From Thelephora terrestris (lineage: Eukaryota; Basidiomycota; Agaricomycetes; Thelephorales; Thelephoraceae), in NCBI GenBank assembly GCA_015956445.1, contig WIUZ02000006.1, positions 1,240,001 through 1,304,000 on the forward strand: 64,000 nt of DNA, given 5' to 3'. Positions within the stretch are counted from its first letter, which is position 1; each line of letters starts with the position of its first letter. The notes under the pieces were generated by a model. It did no database searches. It worked only from the letters and a program-made list of their open reading frames with translations, and was not told the origin of the DNA. The position numbers and the translations under genes are program-made. Below are positions 1-10,159 of the stretch, piece after piece.

Positions 1-309
1 GATCACGGTCTCGGAAAGTCCCGAGGCCGTTCCGAAGGTCAGAAAAATGGGAATACCGCCCCGAGACTACCTCTATATAGTGTGCAAACTGACAGAATAG
101 ACTGCCTACCTTCGGGTCTATTAGAAAAAAGGCGGGAATCCCCCTCAGGAGGAGTCTGGGTGTTTGTGCGACGTGGGGGACAACACGTGTGAGGTGAGCG
201 ACAAGATTCGTGCGAGATGATTGGGGAGTTTCGTGTGGGGTGACAGGTTTCGCGCGATGTGATTGCATCGCGCGCGCGAGCATATTTTTTGTGCACTTCG
301 ACCGCCATA
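1..309. repeat. Terminal arm of a fold-back (inverted-repeat) element, cut by window start
   Basis: This stretch is the inverted counterpart of 499-800, so the same frame can be read on opposite strands in the two places. It ends in CGACCGCCATA, the inverse of the TATGGCGGTCG that opens the next copy. The arm contains short subrepeats of the type TCGCACGAAAC. No gene is recognised. It is the right end of a copy whose left part lies before the window. Confidence 0.7.
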
Positions 310-498
310 CAGATCAACACATGTGTCTATGTTTTCTCTGCTGGGTGCTGGAACTATGCGCAAGCGATCGGCGTTGAGGTGATCCTCATGTTGGAGCGTA
401 GAACTACTACCAGTTGCTTGGCGTCGATTCACCTCTAACTCAACTTGCTGTGCTTGGTGAGATTTTGCAAACATAATTGACCTGGAACACTTACAACT
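310..498 (-). other. Coding-like fragment between two fold-back arms, unidentified
   Basis: One minus-strand frame is open across this 190-bp segment and has ordinary protein-like composition (for example VELEVNRRQATG and NADRLRIVPAP). It is flanked by inverted arms that look unlike coding sequence. The NRRQATG stretch loosely resembles the region after the conserved core of Tnp2 transposases, but the rest does not follow that family, so I do not assign it. It may be a fragment of a host or transposon exon caught between two fold-back insertions. Confidence 0.25.
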
Positions 499-1612
499 AT
501 GGCGGTCGAAGTGCACAAAAAATATTCTCACGCGCGCGATGCAATCACATCGCGCGAAACCTGTCACCCCGCACGAAACTCCCCGTTCATCTCGCACGAA
601 ACTTGTTGCTCACCTCGCACGTGTTGTCCCCCACGTCGCACGAACACCCAGACTCCTCCTGAGGGGGATCCCCGCCTTTTTCCGAATAGATCCGAAGGTA
701 GCCAGTCTGTTCCGTCAGTTTGCACACTATATAGAGGTAGTTTCGGGGCGGTATTCCCATTTTTCTGACCTTCGGAACAGCCTCGGGACTTTCCGAAACC
801 CGTGATCCGATCAATTCCTCGGTGTTCCGCTTAGCATTACCGCGAATTGACACCCGAAAACTCGCCAGGCTCTTGCAACAGCCTTCCTACATTTGATTTT
901 ATCTTATGTTATTTTCGACATATCGTTGATCACATGTTCGCCTGTTTTTGGCCTTGACCGCATCCCGTTTTGAGACATTCCGCTTCCCGCTCGATAGATA
1001 ACCTCACTGTGGTTCGCCCGCTTTCGGCCCTCAGCATTGCTTTTATTTCTTATGTACTGCTGCTGAGGTTATTATATCCTGTATATCTTGATGCGAGCCC
1101 TTCGAACACTCCTTCACCAATTTATAATAAAATAATAAAATAATCTAACTACTAAAATATGTCAAAAATAACATAAGATGAAAACAAACATAGGAAGGCT
1201 GTCACGAGTCCTTGAGGAGTAAACACATATGTAAGGACTTGAAATATCATGAAAAGAGTCTCAGTGGCAGCACAACGCCCCGGCGAGTTTTCAGATGTCA
1301 ATTCGCGGCAATGCTAAGCGGAATACCGAGGAATTGATTGGATCACGGGTTTCGGAAAGTCCCGAGGCCATTCCGAAGGTCAGAAAAATGGGAATACCGC
1401 CCCGAAACTACCTCTATATAGTGTGCAAACTGACGGAACAGACTGGCTACCTTCGGATCTATTCGGAAAAAGGCGGGGATCCCCCTCAGGAGGAGTCTGG
1501 GTGTTCGTGCGACGTGGGGGACAACACGTGCGAGGTGAGCAACAAGTTTCGTGCGAGATGAACGGGGAGTTTCGTGCGGGGTGACAGGTTTCGTGCGATG
1601 TGATTGCATCGC
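499..1612. mobile_element. Non-autonomous fold-back/MITE-like element, right tip missing
   Basis: The left arm (499 to about 925) returns inverted at about 1150-1612; 587-853 on one strand and 1295-1561 on the other encode almost the same 88-residue string. The inverted match continues inward through AACATAAGAT-type sequence to an AT-rich centre near 1120-1150, with about 50 bp inserted in one arm. The left tip reads TATGGCGGTCG. The right arm stops at GCATCGC before the expected tip, so this copy is truncated. No transposase is encoded. A TA at each tip would suit a Tc1/mariner-type MITE, but the evidence is thin. Confidence 0.7.
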
Positions 1613-1784
1613 TGTCGCGACGTCGAAACTCCCAATCTCCGATTCCTTCCTATTGGTCGTTCGACTCCATTGAGTTCCGGACTCTTCTTGGCCTCACGAC
1701 TGCCTCGAGGCAGCCTTCACCCTGATCACCGGACCGCCTCTATTGTTTCTCGGACATTCTTCCCCGCTTCGCACCTCCCCTCGG
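1613..1784. other. C/T-rich segment left of Element 1, no gene seen
   Basis: This pyrimidine-rich sequence is the left half of a segment split by Element 1; the right half resumes at 19768. The last four bases, TCGG, are the target duplication. It starts with TGTCGCGACG, which resembles the TGTCG start of the giant LTRs, but no matching far end was found. Confidence 0.4.
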
Positions 1785-3150
1785 TGTCGAGTTAGCTGAG
1801 GTTGTAGTGAAGAGGTCTATAAGAACTCTTACTAGTCCTTCTTGGTTTACTTAGAAGCTAAGCGTTAACAACTAAGTAGGCTGGTTGAGAAGTCAGTTAT
1901 CCCGACTATCAACTCCACAGGGTGGGCGGGGTTTCGTACTTTCCGGCTCCTTGTCCTGATGAGTTCGCTGAAGGAGGTTGTAGGTCCTTCAGATGTGTTC
2001 AGAGGGGTTCAGTAACCTTTATCACTACTGCACGTATATTCCCTGGTCCAAACACCTAGTAAGAATGTAAAGGGGGTTGCTGATCTTGATAAGAATGGAG
2101 TTCCTGATCTACGCTGATGATTGGGAATGGAGATAACGATGTGTGAAACTGATACGATCGAGGCTGTGTATGAGGCTGTGAAGAAGGCTGTGTAGAATGC
2201 TGTGCACTGTGGCTGTGTAAGTGGCTGTGCTGTGGCTGTGTTAATACTTCTGAGGCTGTGCTGATATGTCTGAGTAGTTTTGATGATCTGTCAATATACT
2301 GCTGAGGTACGTCCAAATGCTGCTGAGATACGTCTGATAACTTGATACTGCTGAAACTTGAGAACCTGTCTTGATAAGATAAACTTCTTGATATGTCTGA
2401 GATACTGATACGTCGGATACCAATGTGGTACTATTACTAAATCTGTCTGTCACCTAGTCAGTCACTAGTCTGAGGTAGAATACTCTCTGCCTGAAGGGTC
2501 TGCCTTCAGCATTAACAGAGATAAGGATATTGCTACGTCACAGAGTCAAGTGTACTAAGCTTATTCAGAAGTCCAAACTTAGAACTTATTCACACAGAGG
2601 TGGGGCTCAAAATGGTATGTGATTACTGAAAATCACTCAACCACTCAGGCCTAAGGAGGTGAGGCAAAGTAGGGGTCTTGGTGAAAAGGGGTGGAGTAAA
2701 AGAGGGTGGGTTATAGAGAGAAGAGGGGATAGAGGGGGCAACTACTGGCCAGTGGCCAACAGCTGTTGGGGAGAGAGAGAGAGGGGTAAAAGGTTATGGG
2801 TGAGTTGCCTTTCCTTAGAACTGGGGGTGAGTTCTTTATATACTTTTTCATGTGAGATTATTCTAGAACGTTCTATGGCCTTCTACTGTATTCTATGGTA
2901 ATTAATGGTGTGACAGACGTCACAAGTGTGACAAAATGTCACAAAAGCGTGACCGATGTCACATGGGGTGTGACGTTCCGTCACCTTCTAGAACATTCTG
3001 GCAAGTTCCAGGATGTTCCAGCGCATTCTAGGATGTTCCTGAACTTTCTGTAACATTCTGTACATTCCATGAGTTTCTTGTCCTTATCTAATCTAATCTT
3101 GTTGTGGTGAATTATCATAAATAATGACATGGTTGTTCTCATGTCCGACA
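1785..3150 (-). repeat. Element 1 3' LTR (1366 bp)
   Basis: Direct repeat of 18398-19763. It begins TG and ends CA. It contains a run of GGCTGTG units at about 2160-2262, a TATA-like site at 2835-2843 (minus strand) and heat-shock-element-like GAA/TTC arrays at 2861-2873 and 2986-3090. Frames inside it are repeat-derived and not counted as genes. Confidence 0.95.
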
Positions 3151-3151
3151 T

Positions 3152-3195
3152 CCGCGGGGAACTTTTAAACGATCGTCCCTGATCGCAATCATCCC
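3152..3195 (-). promoter_or_regulatory. Conserved 3'-terminal motif next to Element 1 3' LTR
   Basis: The first about 45 internal bases beside the 3' LTR are nearly identical to those at the same place in Element 2 (27868-27911): CCGCGGGGAACTTT, then an ACGATCGTCCCTGATCGC block. The two LTR families otherwise differ, so this conservation points to a cis-acting role, for instance plus-strand priming at the polypurine-tract position. It is not purine-rich in the usual way, so the role is inferred from place alone. Confidence 0.55.
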
Positions 3196-3222
3196 AACTA
3201 GTCTAGAACAATAATGACTTAT

Positions 3223-3543
3223 TTATGATAATGCACATAAGGTAGCTGAAATACCTTGAATGGAATAGTCTTGAGGGATTACAAACCCCACACCTTGGAG
3301 GAGACATTCAATGTGCTGTAGGAATGATTCGTCGGTTTGCCCAACTGTGAGGCGTATGGAAAAGGGGTCGCAGCGGTGGTAGATAATGAATTGTTGGCCG
3401 TGTTGGCCTCCTAGCTGATTGATCATGGTTTGTAAGCGGGTTCGTTCACTTTTGTTGCTATACAGATAGGAGTAGAGTTCGAGGGCGGTTGTCCAATACG
3501 TATCCAGTCCTTGAGGGATGACGTAGTACATGATGACTCGCAT
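3223..3543 (-). CDS. Element 1 small 3' frame, type b (106 aa)
   Basis: This is the most 3' small frame of Element 1. It is clearly related to the frame at 27785-28345 of Element 2: both share a YWTT-LELY-YLY-NK-ER-RLQT pattern followed by YHRCDPF and an RL pair. Conservation between two diverged elements suggests that it was a real element protein. I know no family that matches. There is no signal peptide and no zinc-binding pattern. It may belong to the same functional set as the type a frames next to it. Confidence 0.55.
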   Translation of the reverse strand: MRVIMYYVIPQGLDTYWTTALELYSYLYSNKSERTRLQTMINQLGGQHGQQFIIYHRCDPFSIRLTVGQTDESFLQHIECLLQGVGFVIPQDYSIQGISATLCALS

Positions 3544-3776
3544 ACTGAAGGGGAGGTAGGGTGTGATAGTGAGATGGTTTTGCCGTTGAAGGCGATGTGC
3601 TGGCAGACTCGGTTGCCATCACGTCAATTTGTTTGTGTCTGTGGGTCCAATCATGTTGAGACGCCGATTTGGGTTATAACAGTTGGTGTGTCCGTCTTTC
3701 CTTATTTGGGTGAGCTTTTTCTCACGATGTCATCAACATGGTGGGTTAGGTGAGGCGAAGTACATGTGCATAATTT

Positions 3777-4016
3777 CTAACCAGCGTGGACTCGTTGTTC
3801 GGCGGCTAGCCTATCGTTAATTAAATCTACGAACTCGTCATCACTGAGGTAGATATCAAGGCGTAATGGTGGGTTAAGGAGGGGGTGGACAATGTAGGTA
3901 GTGTCCCATCCTGTGAGCAGGATGTCTTCGGATATTTTACGGAGGAGGCGCCTGGCACTCTGGTTTTGCTGGAGGTATTCGAGGACGTCTTCGGGGGTTA
4001 CCCAGTTTAATCCCAT
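3777..4016 (-). CDS. Element 1 small 3' frame, type a copy 1 (79 aa)
   Basis: It belongs to a family of about 80-100-residue proteins found three times in Element 1 (here, 4605-4859, 5292-5774) and twice in Element 2 (28915-29205, 29676-30053). The shared pattern is a helix-like VLEYL--N-SARRLL segment, a central W, then VHPLL-PPLRL and a C-terminal acidic FVDLI-like helix. The start chosen gives MGLNWVTPEDVLEYL, matching MGQGWKTDVEALEYL in copy 2. Function is unknown. Confidence 0.55.
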   Translation of the reverse strand: MGLNWVTPEDVLEYLQQNQSARRLLRKISEDILLTGWDTTYIVHPLLNPPLRLDIYLSDDEFVDLINDRLAAEQRVHAG

Positions 4017-4604
4017 GTAGTCGACTACAAGGATTTCTTCATAGAAATAGGGGTGGTGGTGTACCTTCCAGGGCGTTTCCCAGGAAAGGCTGAGCGCGCG
4101 TCAAAATTCTTGATAAAAAAATACGTAAGAAAAAAGAGCGTACGTGCTTCTCCATTGGTGGGTGCAGGGGTCTAAAATAAAGCTGTGTTGCGTGTCCATG
4201 AGGGTACGCTGTAGAGTAAGCAGTGTTCTGGGGGGGGGGGATAAGAACTAGGGGAAGGGAGAAAGAGAAAGGAAAGTGAGAGGAACACGCTGGTGAAGCA
4301 ATGCGAATGATGAATATTAAACGTGGGGAAGAAGGAGACCATATACGTAATAAGTAATGATCCGGTGCCGAAAAGAAGGAAGCACCAGGGTCTCGATCGA
4401 AACATTGTGATATACTAAAATAAAGTTTGATGGCTTGGTGAACTGGAGAAGGGTGTCATCATCGGAAGTCCCATGATGAGATGATGAAATGTATGAATGA
4501 TGAAAAGTCCGTTTATTCCTTGGTTGAACGAACGAAGGGGAAGGGAATAATGGGGTGTCGTAAACATAGGGGTGGCAAGGTAGGGAATACCGTACATAGG
4601 GTAA
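4017..4604. other. Element 1 spacer between small frames
   Basis: I see no convincing protein. The segment has A/T-rich stretches and a G-run near 4233. It separates two members of the type a family and may hold a promoter or decayed sequence; nothing specific can be supported. Confidence 0.4.
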
Positions 4605-4859
4605 TTAAACGTTCCCAGAGTACTTGTCTGCTACCCTCTTTAAAGTATCCAGCCGTATAGTAACCTTGCGTAATATACTTTCCTCGCTGTCATGGGGGCC
4701 AAGGACTAGGGGTACCTCGAAAAGGGGGTGGACAATGTACATTACTCCTGCTCCTTGATACATGTAAGTCCAAGCTTGACGTGAGATCAGTTTTCGGGCG
4801 CTCTTCTTGGTCTTTAAGTATTCCAGGGCTTCGACGTCAGTCTTCCAGCCCTGTCCCAT
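4605..4859 (-). CDS. Element 1 small 3' frame, type a copy 2 (84 aa)
   Basis: This is the second Element 1 member of the small family. It shows EALEYLKTKKSARKLI, then YIVHPLFEVPLVL and a C-terminal helix. It aligns with the 79-aa frame at 3777-4016 across nearly its whole length although the two share only a minority of residues, which suggests an old tandem duplication kept under constraint. No known domain is recognised. Confidence 0.55.
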   Translation of the reverse strand: MGQGWKTDVEALEYLKTKKSARKLISRQAWTYMYQGAGVMYIVHPLFEVPLVLGPHDSEESILRKVTIRLDTLKRVADKYSGNV

Positions 4860-5291
4860 GTAATCGATGAGAGGTACGGTGTCGTATCTGTTGTACTCGT
4901 CTGAGCTTGGTGGGGTAGGGTTGATACTGGGGCCGATTTGAGGTCAGAGTGTCAAAATGTTGTGGATAGCGTAGAACTTACGCTAGTTCCCATTGATGTG
5001 TTTTGGGATCTTGAACGTAGTAAACCAATTTTACTCCCATGATTTCCGATGTGTAGGTTTCTGGGTGTGCTGAGTGGGAATATGGAAGGTGGACACAAAG
5101 ACAAAAATTGTGAGAGGTTGTTTGTTGTAACGTGTCGTTTTTTAGTCGTGACGTGGCATGTTTTATGAAACAATTACTAGTATTCTTATCTTTTTCCAAC
5201 AAGGTAGCAATTTTAATAGGGAAAAGATAAGATTGGAAGAATCCTCCGATACTAGTTTGTCAACTAAAATGTGCGCAATTTTTACTAAGGC
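4860..5291. other. Element 1 spacer between small frames
   Basis: The segment is AT-rich and has short minus-strand frames without resemblance to the small-protein family. No gene is supported. Confidence 0.35.
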
Positions 5292-5774
5292 TTAAGATGG
5301 GCGACAATGAGGGGAGGGAAGATTAAGGGACTTCTGGTACTCGATTTGCTCAACAAAAAATTCCTTGGTGGTTGTGGGGTGGAGAAGGAACGGGCATTCA
5401 AGGATTTCATGATATACCCAAATACTCTCCCAGGTAACTTGGCGTTGATTGTTGGCCTTCTTGAAAATTTGCTGACGTACGTTCGGATTTTCAAGGAGGT
5501 AGTTGAGGATGTCAATGGGGGTTTGAGGCTTCATGTTAGAGGGAATAGGGATGATGACGCAGTCCCCATTAGTGAAACCAAAGTCCATTTTGTGGTAGGG
5601 GGGGAAAGGGTGACGGTGAGATGGCTTCGAAAGGGTGAACAAATGACTGGCTGAGATGCAGAGGTAAGGTGAGGTAGGGCATTCAAGGTAGGAGGGAATT
5701 GTTAGGAGTCCTACCTTTTGGTCAGGTTCTGTTTGGAAAGAGGGGAGGGCAAAGAGCGTGGAGTGGCGGAGCAA
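5292..5774 (-). CDS. Element 1 small 3' frame, type a copy 3 (conserved last about 98 aa)
   Basis: The conserved part begins at an internal Met (MDFGFTNGDCVIIPIPSN) and matches the 125-aa frame at 29676-30053 of Element 2, which has MECSYAEGNCVLITLPPN at the same place. Both continue with a LLYLLKHKKARQQI-like helix, TWE-IWV-HE, and PFLL followed by a FVE-IE motif. This is therefore the orthologous position in the two elements, and the 3777 and 4605 frames are further diverged copies. The upstream 60 residues of the open frame are not conserved and are probably not translated. Confidence 0.6.
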   Translation of the reverse strand: MLRHSTLFALPSFQTEPDQKVGLLTIPSYLECPTSPYLCISASHLFTLSKPSHRHPFPPYHKMDFGFTNGDCVIIPIPSNMKPQTPIDILNYLLENPNVRQQIFKKANNQRQVTWESIWVYHEILECPFLLHPTTTKEFFVEQIEYQKSLNLPSPHCRPS

Positions 5775-6827
5775 CTGGAATAAGTAGGGGTGAGGAAAAG
5801 GGGATGTCGCCGTTGAGCGCTCTGCTTCTTGATTAGGTTCTGTGATTGGGCGGTGGTTACCTTATTTAGATTAAACTGAATGACATAATTGACATAATTC
5901 CATGCAATTCTCTTTTTTCCTTGATGTGTTCCATTTGACATACGTAGACCTGTCTTCATGTGTTTGTGTGGGGCATAATTTCGTTGGGAGTGTTTAGTAG
6001 AGAAGGTGGTGGCTTAGCAAATTTGTGGGTCATGGTGCTTCTAACAATATGTTTTTCATAAAATCACCTGTACCCACAGGTACCCACAAGGAACGGAAAA
6101 AAAAGAAAGAGAAGAAAAAAAAGATATAAAGCGCAGGGGGGGAGGGAAAAATAAAGGGTGGGTGGGAGGGATGTAGTCTAATTTAATTGAGGGAGAGAGC
6201 GAGCGAATTTAAACAGAAATTGAGGAAACGGCGAGTTGATCGGAGGGTGTAGCAGTCGTGGGAAAAAATTGATTGAGGGAAAGAATATGCCAGGGAGAAG
6301 GCGGAAAAATCGAGATCGAGGAAAAAAAATGGGGAGGAATAAGAACGAGGCTGCGGGGAACTTTTTTCGGAGTGGAGTTACCAGACGACGCACAACCGCG
6401 GGGAACTTTTTGAAGACAAAGTTCACCGGTTTGCAAGTTTTTCAGAGGAGAAAAACTTACCAACGAATTGTGGGGCTGTTCACTGATCAGGCGAAGTTAG
6501 AGGGAACTAACTAAAGTCTCTGATTGGGTACGGGTAGATAGAGATTAAACTATCAAACTAGAGAAACGTTCGGCAGGGATGCACGAGACCGTACGCAAAG
6601 AAAAACTAGTAAGTAGGGGAGGGGCGGGCAGAAAGACAAATCGGGACGTGGGACAGGGAACACAAGTGTATCGATCGACGGAGGTGGGGTAGAGTCCGGA
6701 AAATTTTATACCAAGGTATGACGCGCGGGGTATGTAGGCGGCGGGGCGGCGGTCAGCAACGGAAGTAGAAAGGAGAGGTGGGAGAGGGGAAGTAAGTAGT
6801 AAGGAAAAATAAAGTCGGGAGGGAAGT
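5775..6827. other. Element 1 spacer with repeated CCGCGGGGAACTTT-like motifs
   Basis: Purine-rich on the plus strand. The motif GCGGGGAACTTTTT occurs at about 6354 and 6397, and also next to the 3' LTR (3152) and at 34448, 34518 and 27868 in Element 2, always in the same orientation. A stretch near 6070-6130 matches the leader just upstream of the RT frame in Element 2. No protein frame is convincing. Confidence 0.5.
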
Positions 6828-8102
6828 TGTCAGGGCCACTCTACCCCAACAACTACCAGTTCACTGAGCCGACTCCGCAGAGTACTCACTAGTCCAACTA
6901 GCTTGTGAGAGAACGATCACGTCTCTATTCTTCCGGTAGGTTGTCCGAGGTCACTGCAAGTCAGGTCGAAATCCTAAAGAGAAACCCAACCTAAACCGTA
7001 CTTCGTTCGGTTTAACAAACAAGGGTTGATCCCTACAACAGGATTGATGACTCCACCAGTTGATCGACTGGACGCTCGAGGTGTTCTAATATGACTGAGG
7101 AGAGTCTATAGTTACGAGGCGCAGTTGACGCGCAGAGCGGGAGGGAGAGCAGATGGGGGATGTCTTGGATCAAACAAGAAACTCTGACTTGGCCTTAACT
7201 GCAACTGGGCTGAGAAGGGCAGAGGATTTCCTGAGGTAACAAAACTAAGGTACTACGATACAGCCACAGTTGCTACTTATACTAAAGGAGTGGCCATGAC
7301 GTCAATACCCTAATATACCCTTATCAAGTCCAGAACAAAGGGAGATAAGGAGTGTGAGAACGCTAAGTAAGGGAAGCGAACAAAGGTGACGCGTGGGAGA
7401 ATGAAGGACAAAGGGCCTTACTAGCGTGTGAAGGATTGCATAAGAGATAAGGAATGTCCGCATGAAACATAGGAGTAAAGATAACACTAGTCCTAAAAGA
7501 AAAAGGGGCATGGGTCATGAAAGTTCGTACCTGAATCTAGACCACACCCAAGGGTCAGGTGAGCACCGTCTCAGAGCTTCTGTGATTGGCTAGAGATCGA
7601 AGGAACTCTACACATCCCTTGTTGTCGGTAGGTGGTATGATACCAACGGACAGGCAGTAACCTGGGAGTTGCAACCGTAATCGCTTGATCAGACCCAGTC
7701 TTGATTAGGCATAGCACCTGGGAATATCGTTCTTCCTAAGTAGCACCAGGGATTATATTCTTCGGCCGCCGTTCTCGGCTCGGGCCTACTCTGCTTCCAA
7801 AGCACAACTAGATCAGATAGGGTTACTATCCGATTAGAAGCGCAGTGTCCAAATGTTGATACCCCGTGCCCACGTGTGTGTTCCAGGGTCCAGGGTTGAT
7901 CGTAATCGTAAAGTCATGAGGGGTCGTAAAAAGGGGTTCGTGATGTCATAAAGGGGTCATCAGGGTCTTGAGACCTATTTTTAGTGCGCGCGCGTTCTAG
8001 GCGTTCCGGAACGAAGTTCTTCCAAGGCCGTCCCGCGGGCCGAGGTGTCAGCTTGATGTAGTAAGCCAACGATGATGGTACAGGGGCGGAAGTTGATGTG
8101 AC
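6828..8102. other. Left, non-coding part of the 3.3-kb unit
   Basis: No frame here is convincing. The sequence is of mixed composition and has no match to the left side of the second copy of the gene. Its texture resembles the LTRs of the giant elements, but no alignment was found. It may be the regulatory or terminal part of the unit. Confidence 0.35.
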
Positions 8103-8229
8103 CCGGACCAATGAGGTTCGTCGAGGTAGGTCACGTGAAGGATCACCGATCTAGGCTATAAGAAGGATGTCTTCTTGGAGCCATCCTTGATCAGCAACAC
8201 CAGCAACTTCCCCATCATCTTACCAAAAC
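8103..8229 (+). promoter_or_regulatory. Promoter of the five-exon gene, copy 1
   Basis: A CCAAT box (8108-8112), a CACGTG E-box (8132-8137) and a TATA-like TATAAG (8157-8162) precede the ATG at 8230 by 40-120 bp. The same three sites occur at 20715-20841 before copy 2. Homology between the copies begins exactly with this promoter. Confidence 0.6.
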
Positions 8230-9968
8230 ATGTCCTTCCCCAACAACCACACCTACAAAGTCGCCAATGGTATCTCCACCATCTCTCGCATCGACCGTCG
8301 TGCCGCCGCTCGCAAGACCTATGCTTGTGCGGCTGGGACTCCCTATACCACGGATGACCAGGTATGGGGGAGACCTAGAGCTTCGTGTGTTCGCACTAAC
8401 GCCTTCCTCTAGGTAGAGGAACGTTCTTTTGGCGTTTGATGTCAAACTAACGGCTTCTAGATCTTGGAGGTCGTCACGGAAGTGGACGCCGAACGTCTCA
8501 GGGAGACGATGCCTCATTTGAAGGGGTTAACCTGGGATGATGAGCTTTGGGTCCGTACGATCATCGCCGAGAAGGTGGCTTTCCAGATGAGGGGTAGGTT
8601 CGGAGAGTTGGAGCATCCGATCAAGAAGGAGCTCTGGTACACCCTGCAGAGGGGAATCTACGATCAGGACCTATTGGAGCACGGAGCAACCGTTCCTCGG
8701 GCCGTCCGCCATGCTACTGCTTCCACTAGCCTTTTGTGGTCGCTCGTTCGGGAGGGGGAGAGCAAGGTAGGTTCTCCGTTTGAATATTCGAGTATGACTC
8801 TCGACTAATCAAACTGCCTAGGTTGAACGTTTGGAGCGTGAGGTGAAGGAGGCAAAAGCAGACGTCCTTCGTCTGTCTGCGGAGGGTCTTCAGATGAAGG
8901 AGACCTTGGCCGCCTTCCAGCAGGGGACGAACGAGGCACTGGAGGCAATGGTTGCCAACCATCAAGAGTTGATCGCCGGGTTGAAGGTTAGGGATAACAA
9001 CATTAAGGGGGCGTTGGCCAGGAGGGATGAAAAGGTAATGCCTCTTTCATCATTGCTTAAAATGATGGAAGCTGACATTTCCTAGACCGAAGAACTCGAG
9101 AACGTGGTGGCTGTGTTGACCGCGCAGGTTGAGTCCTTACAGGACAAGACCTGCAACTGCAAGGAGGGTCCCAAGTTGGTTGGTCAGGGGACCGCCGATG
9201 TTCCGTTCGAGTTGGAGTACGCCGACGAGGTGGTACTTCCATCGCCTAACCCGTCGTCCTATGCGACGCCTCCGATCGAGAACGCGGTTCCCGTTCCGAC
9301 TCCAGGTCCGGCTTCCACCTTGGCCGCTTCCGACAAGGAGAACTGTGGGCGCTGCGTTTTGCAGCCCATCCATCAGTTGGTGAAGATCGAGGATGAAGTC
9401 ATGGAGGTGGACCGAGCCGAGGATGCTCCGAGGGTTGCCGAGGTACGTCCGGTGACTAAGGGGCAACGATGCAAACACTCTCGACGCCGTCCTGCTCATC
9501 GCATGGCTCCATCGGCTAATCCCTATCCTCGTCCAGTCGAGTCAGATGGTGACCAGTCTGGTCGAGGTGGGGGACGAGAGTTCCGCTATCGGGTCAACCG
9601 TCCCTACCGACAGGTCGAGTCGGAGATCCAGCTTCGCCACCAGCGTCGACTCGCAATCCAGGATCCCACCCAGGGGTCCGACGAGGGAGACGGAGGGTCG
9701 CTTGCCGACTACGTCGACAGTACTGTCGAGCAGTCACCCGGTGATGGAGATGTGGGACCAGGTGTTCAGCAGTTCGGTGACATCTGGGAGGCTGATCGGT
9801 CCGCTCGAAGGTATCTCTTCCTATCGGCTTGAACTAGTCGTTCAGCTGAGTGCCGAAGATGGTGACGCCATGTTCGGGGAGGTCCTAGCGAGGAGAGGCC
9901 AGCACTTCGATCTCCGGGATGGAAGGGTGATGACCATGAGGCCTGCCGTAGATAGAGTCGACTTTTGA
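8230..9968 (+). CDS. Coiled-coil protein of unknown function, five exons (479 aa), copy 1
   Basis: I do not recognise this protein. The exons I infer are 8230-8361, 8461-8766, 8822-9034, 9086-9442 and 9537-9968. All four introns are GT-AG, phase 0 and 50-100 nt, and the same sites exist in copy 2. Residues 1-44 form a basic head. Residues 45-146 are a helical domain with several Trp (TWDDELW, KKELWYTL, LLWSL). Residues about 147-245 have heptad-like Leu/Glu/Lys and read as a coiled coil. Next come a CNCKEG cysteine pair and a Pro/Ser-rich middle, and the conserved tail ends RPAVDRVDF. The last intron is the least certain, because the frame read through it is also open to 9832. The gene lies in a mobile unit and is antisense to Element 1, which would let it keep introns through retrotransposition. 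Confidence 0.7.
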
Positions 9969-10159
9969 GGACGTTGTATAAGCACTAGTATAGCCATGTT
10001 GTTCCGTATTGCCGTGAATGTATGCGCGTTTGTGTGTTTTGAATGATTGGTGTGAAGGATAAGGAATGTGAAGCATTCAAAACATAAGAAGTGATAAGAA
10101 GAGTTCGAAGAAAGAGCGTGTTATAAAAAGTTTAAAAATACCATGTTCCTGACAGAAGT

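Larger units (their letters stand above)
6828..10154 (+). mobile_element. 3.3-kb gene-bearing mobile unit inserted in Element 1
   Basis: The unit starts TGTCAGG and ends CCTGACA (7-bp inverted tips). It is flanked by a 5-bp direct repeat GAAGT at 6823-6827 and 10155-10159, a clear target-site duplication. TG/CA ends with a 5-bp duplication suit an LTR-type integrase product (a solo LTR or a small element) or a Ginger-type DNA transposon, but I find no internal direct repeat that would form an LTR pair and no transposase. Its right 2 kb holds a five-exon gene with its own promoter. The same 2-kb part, with the same right tip, recurs at 20715-47702 with an unrelated left side. Confidence 0.75.

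Noticed and set aside
6828-10154. Complete small LTR retrotransposon with two LTRs
   Set aside because: Tips and target duplication fit, but no internal direct repeat of the left end was found.
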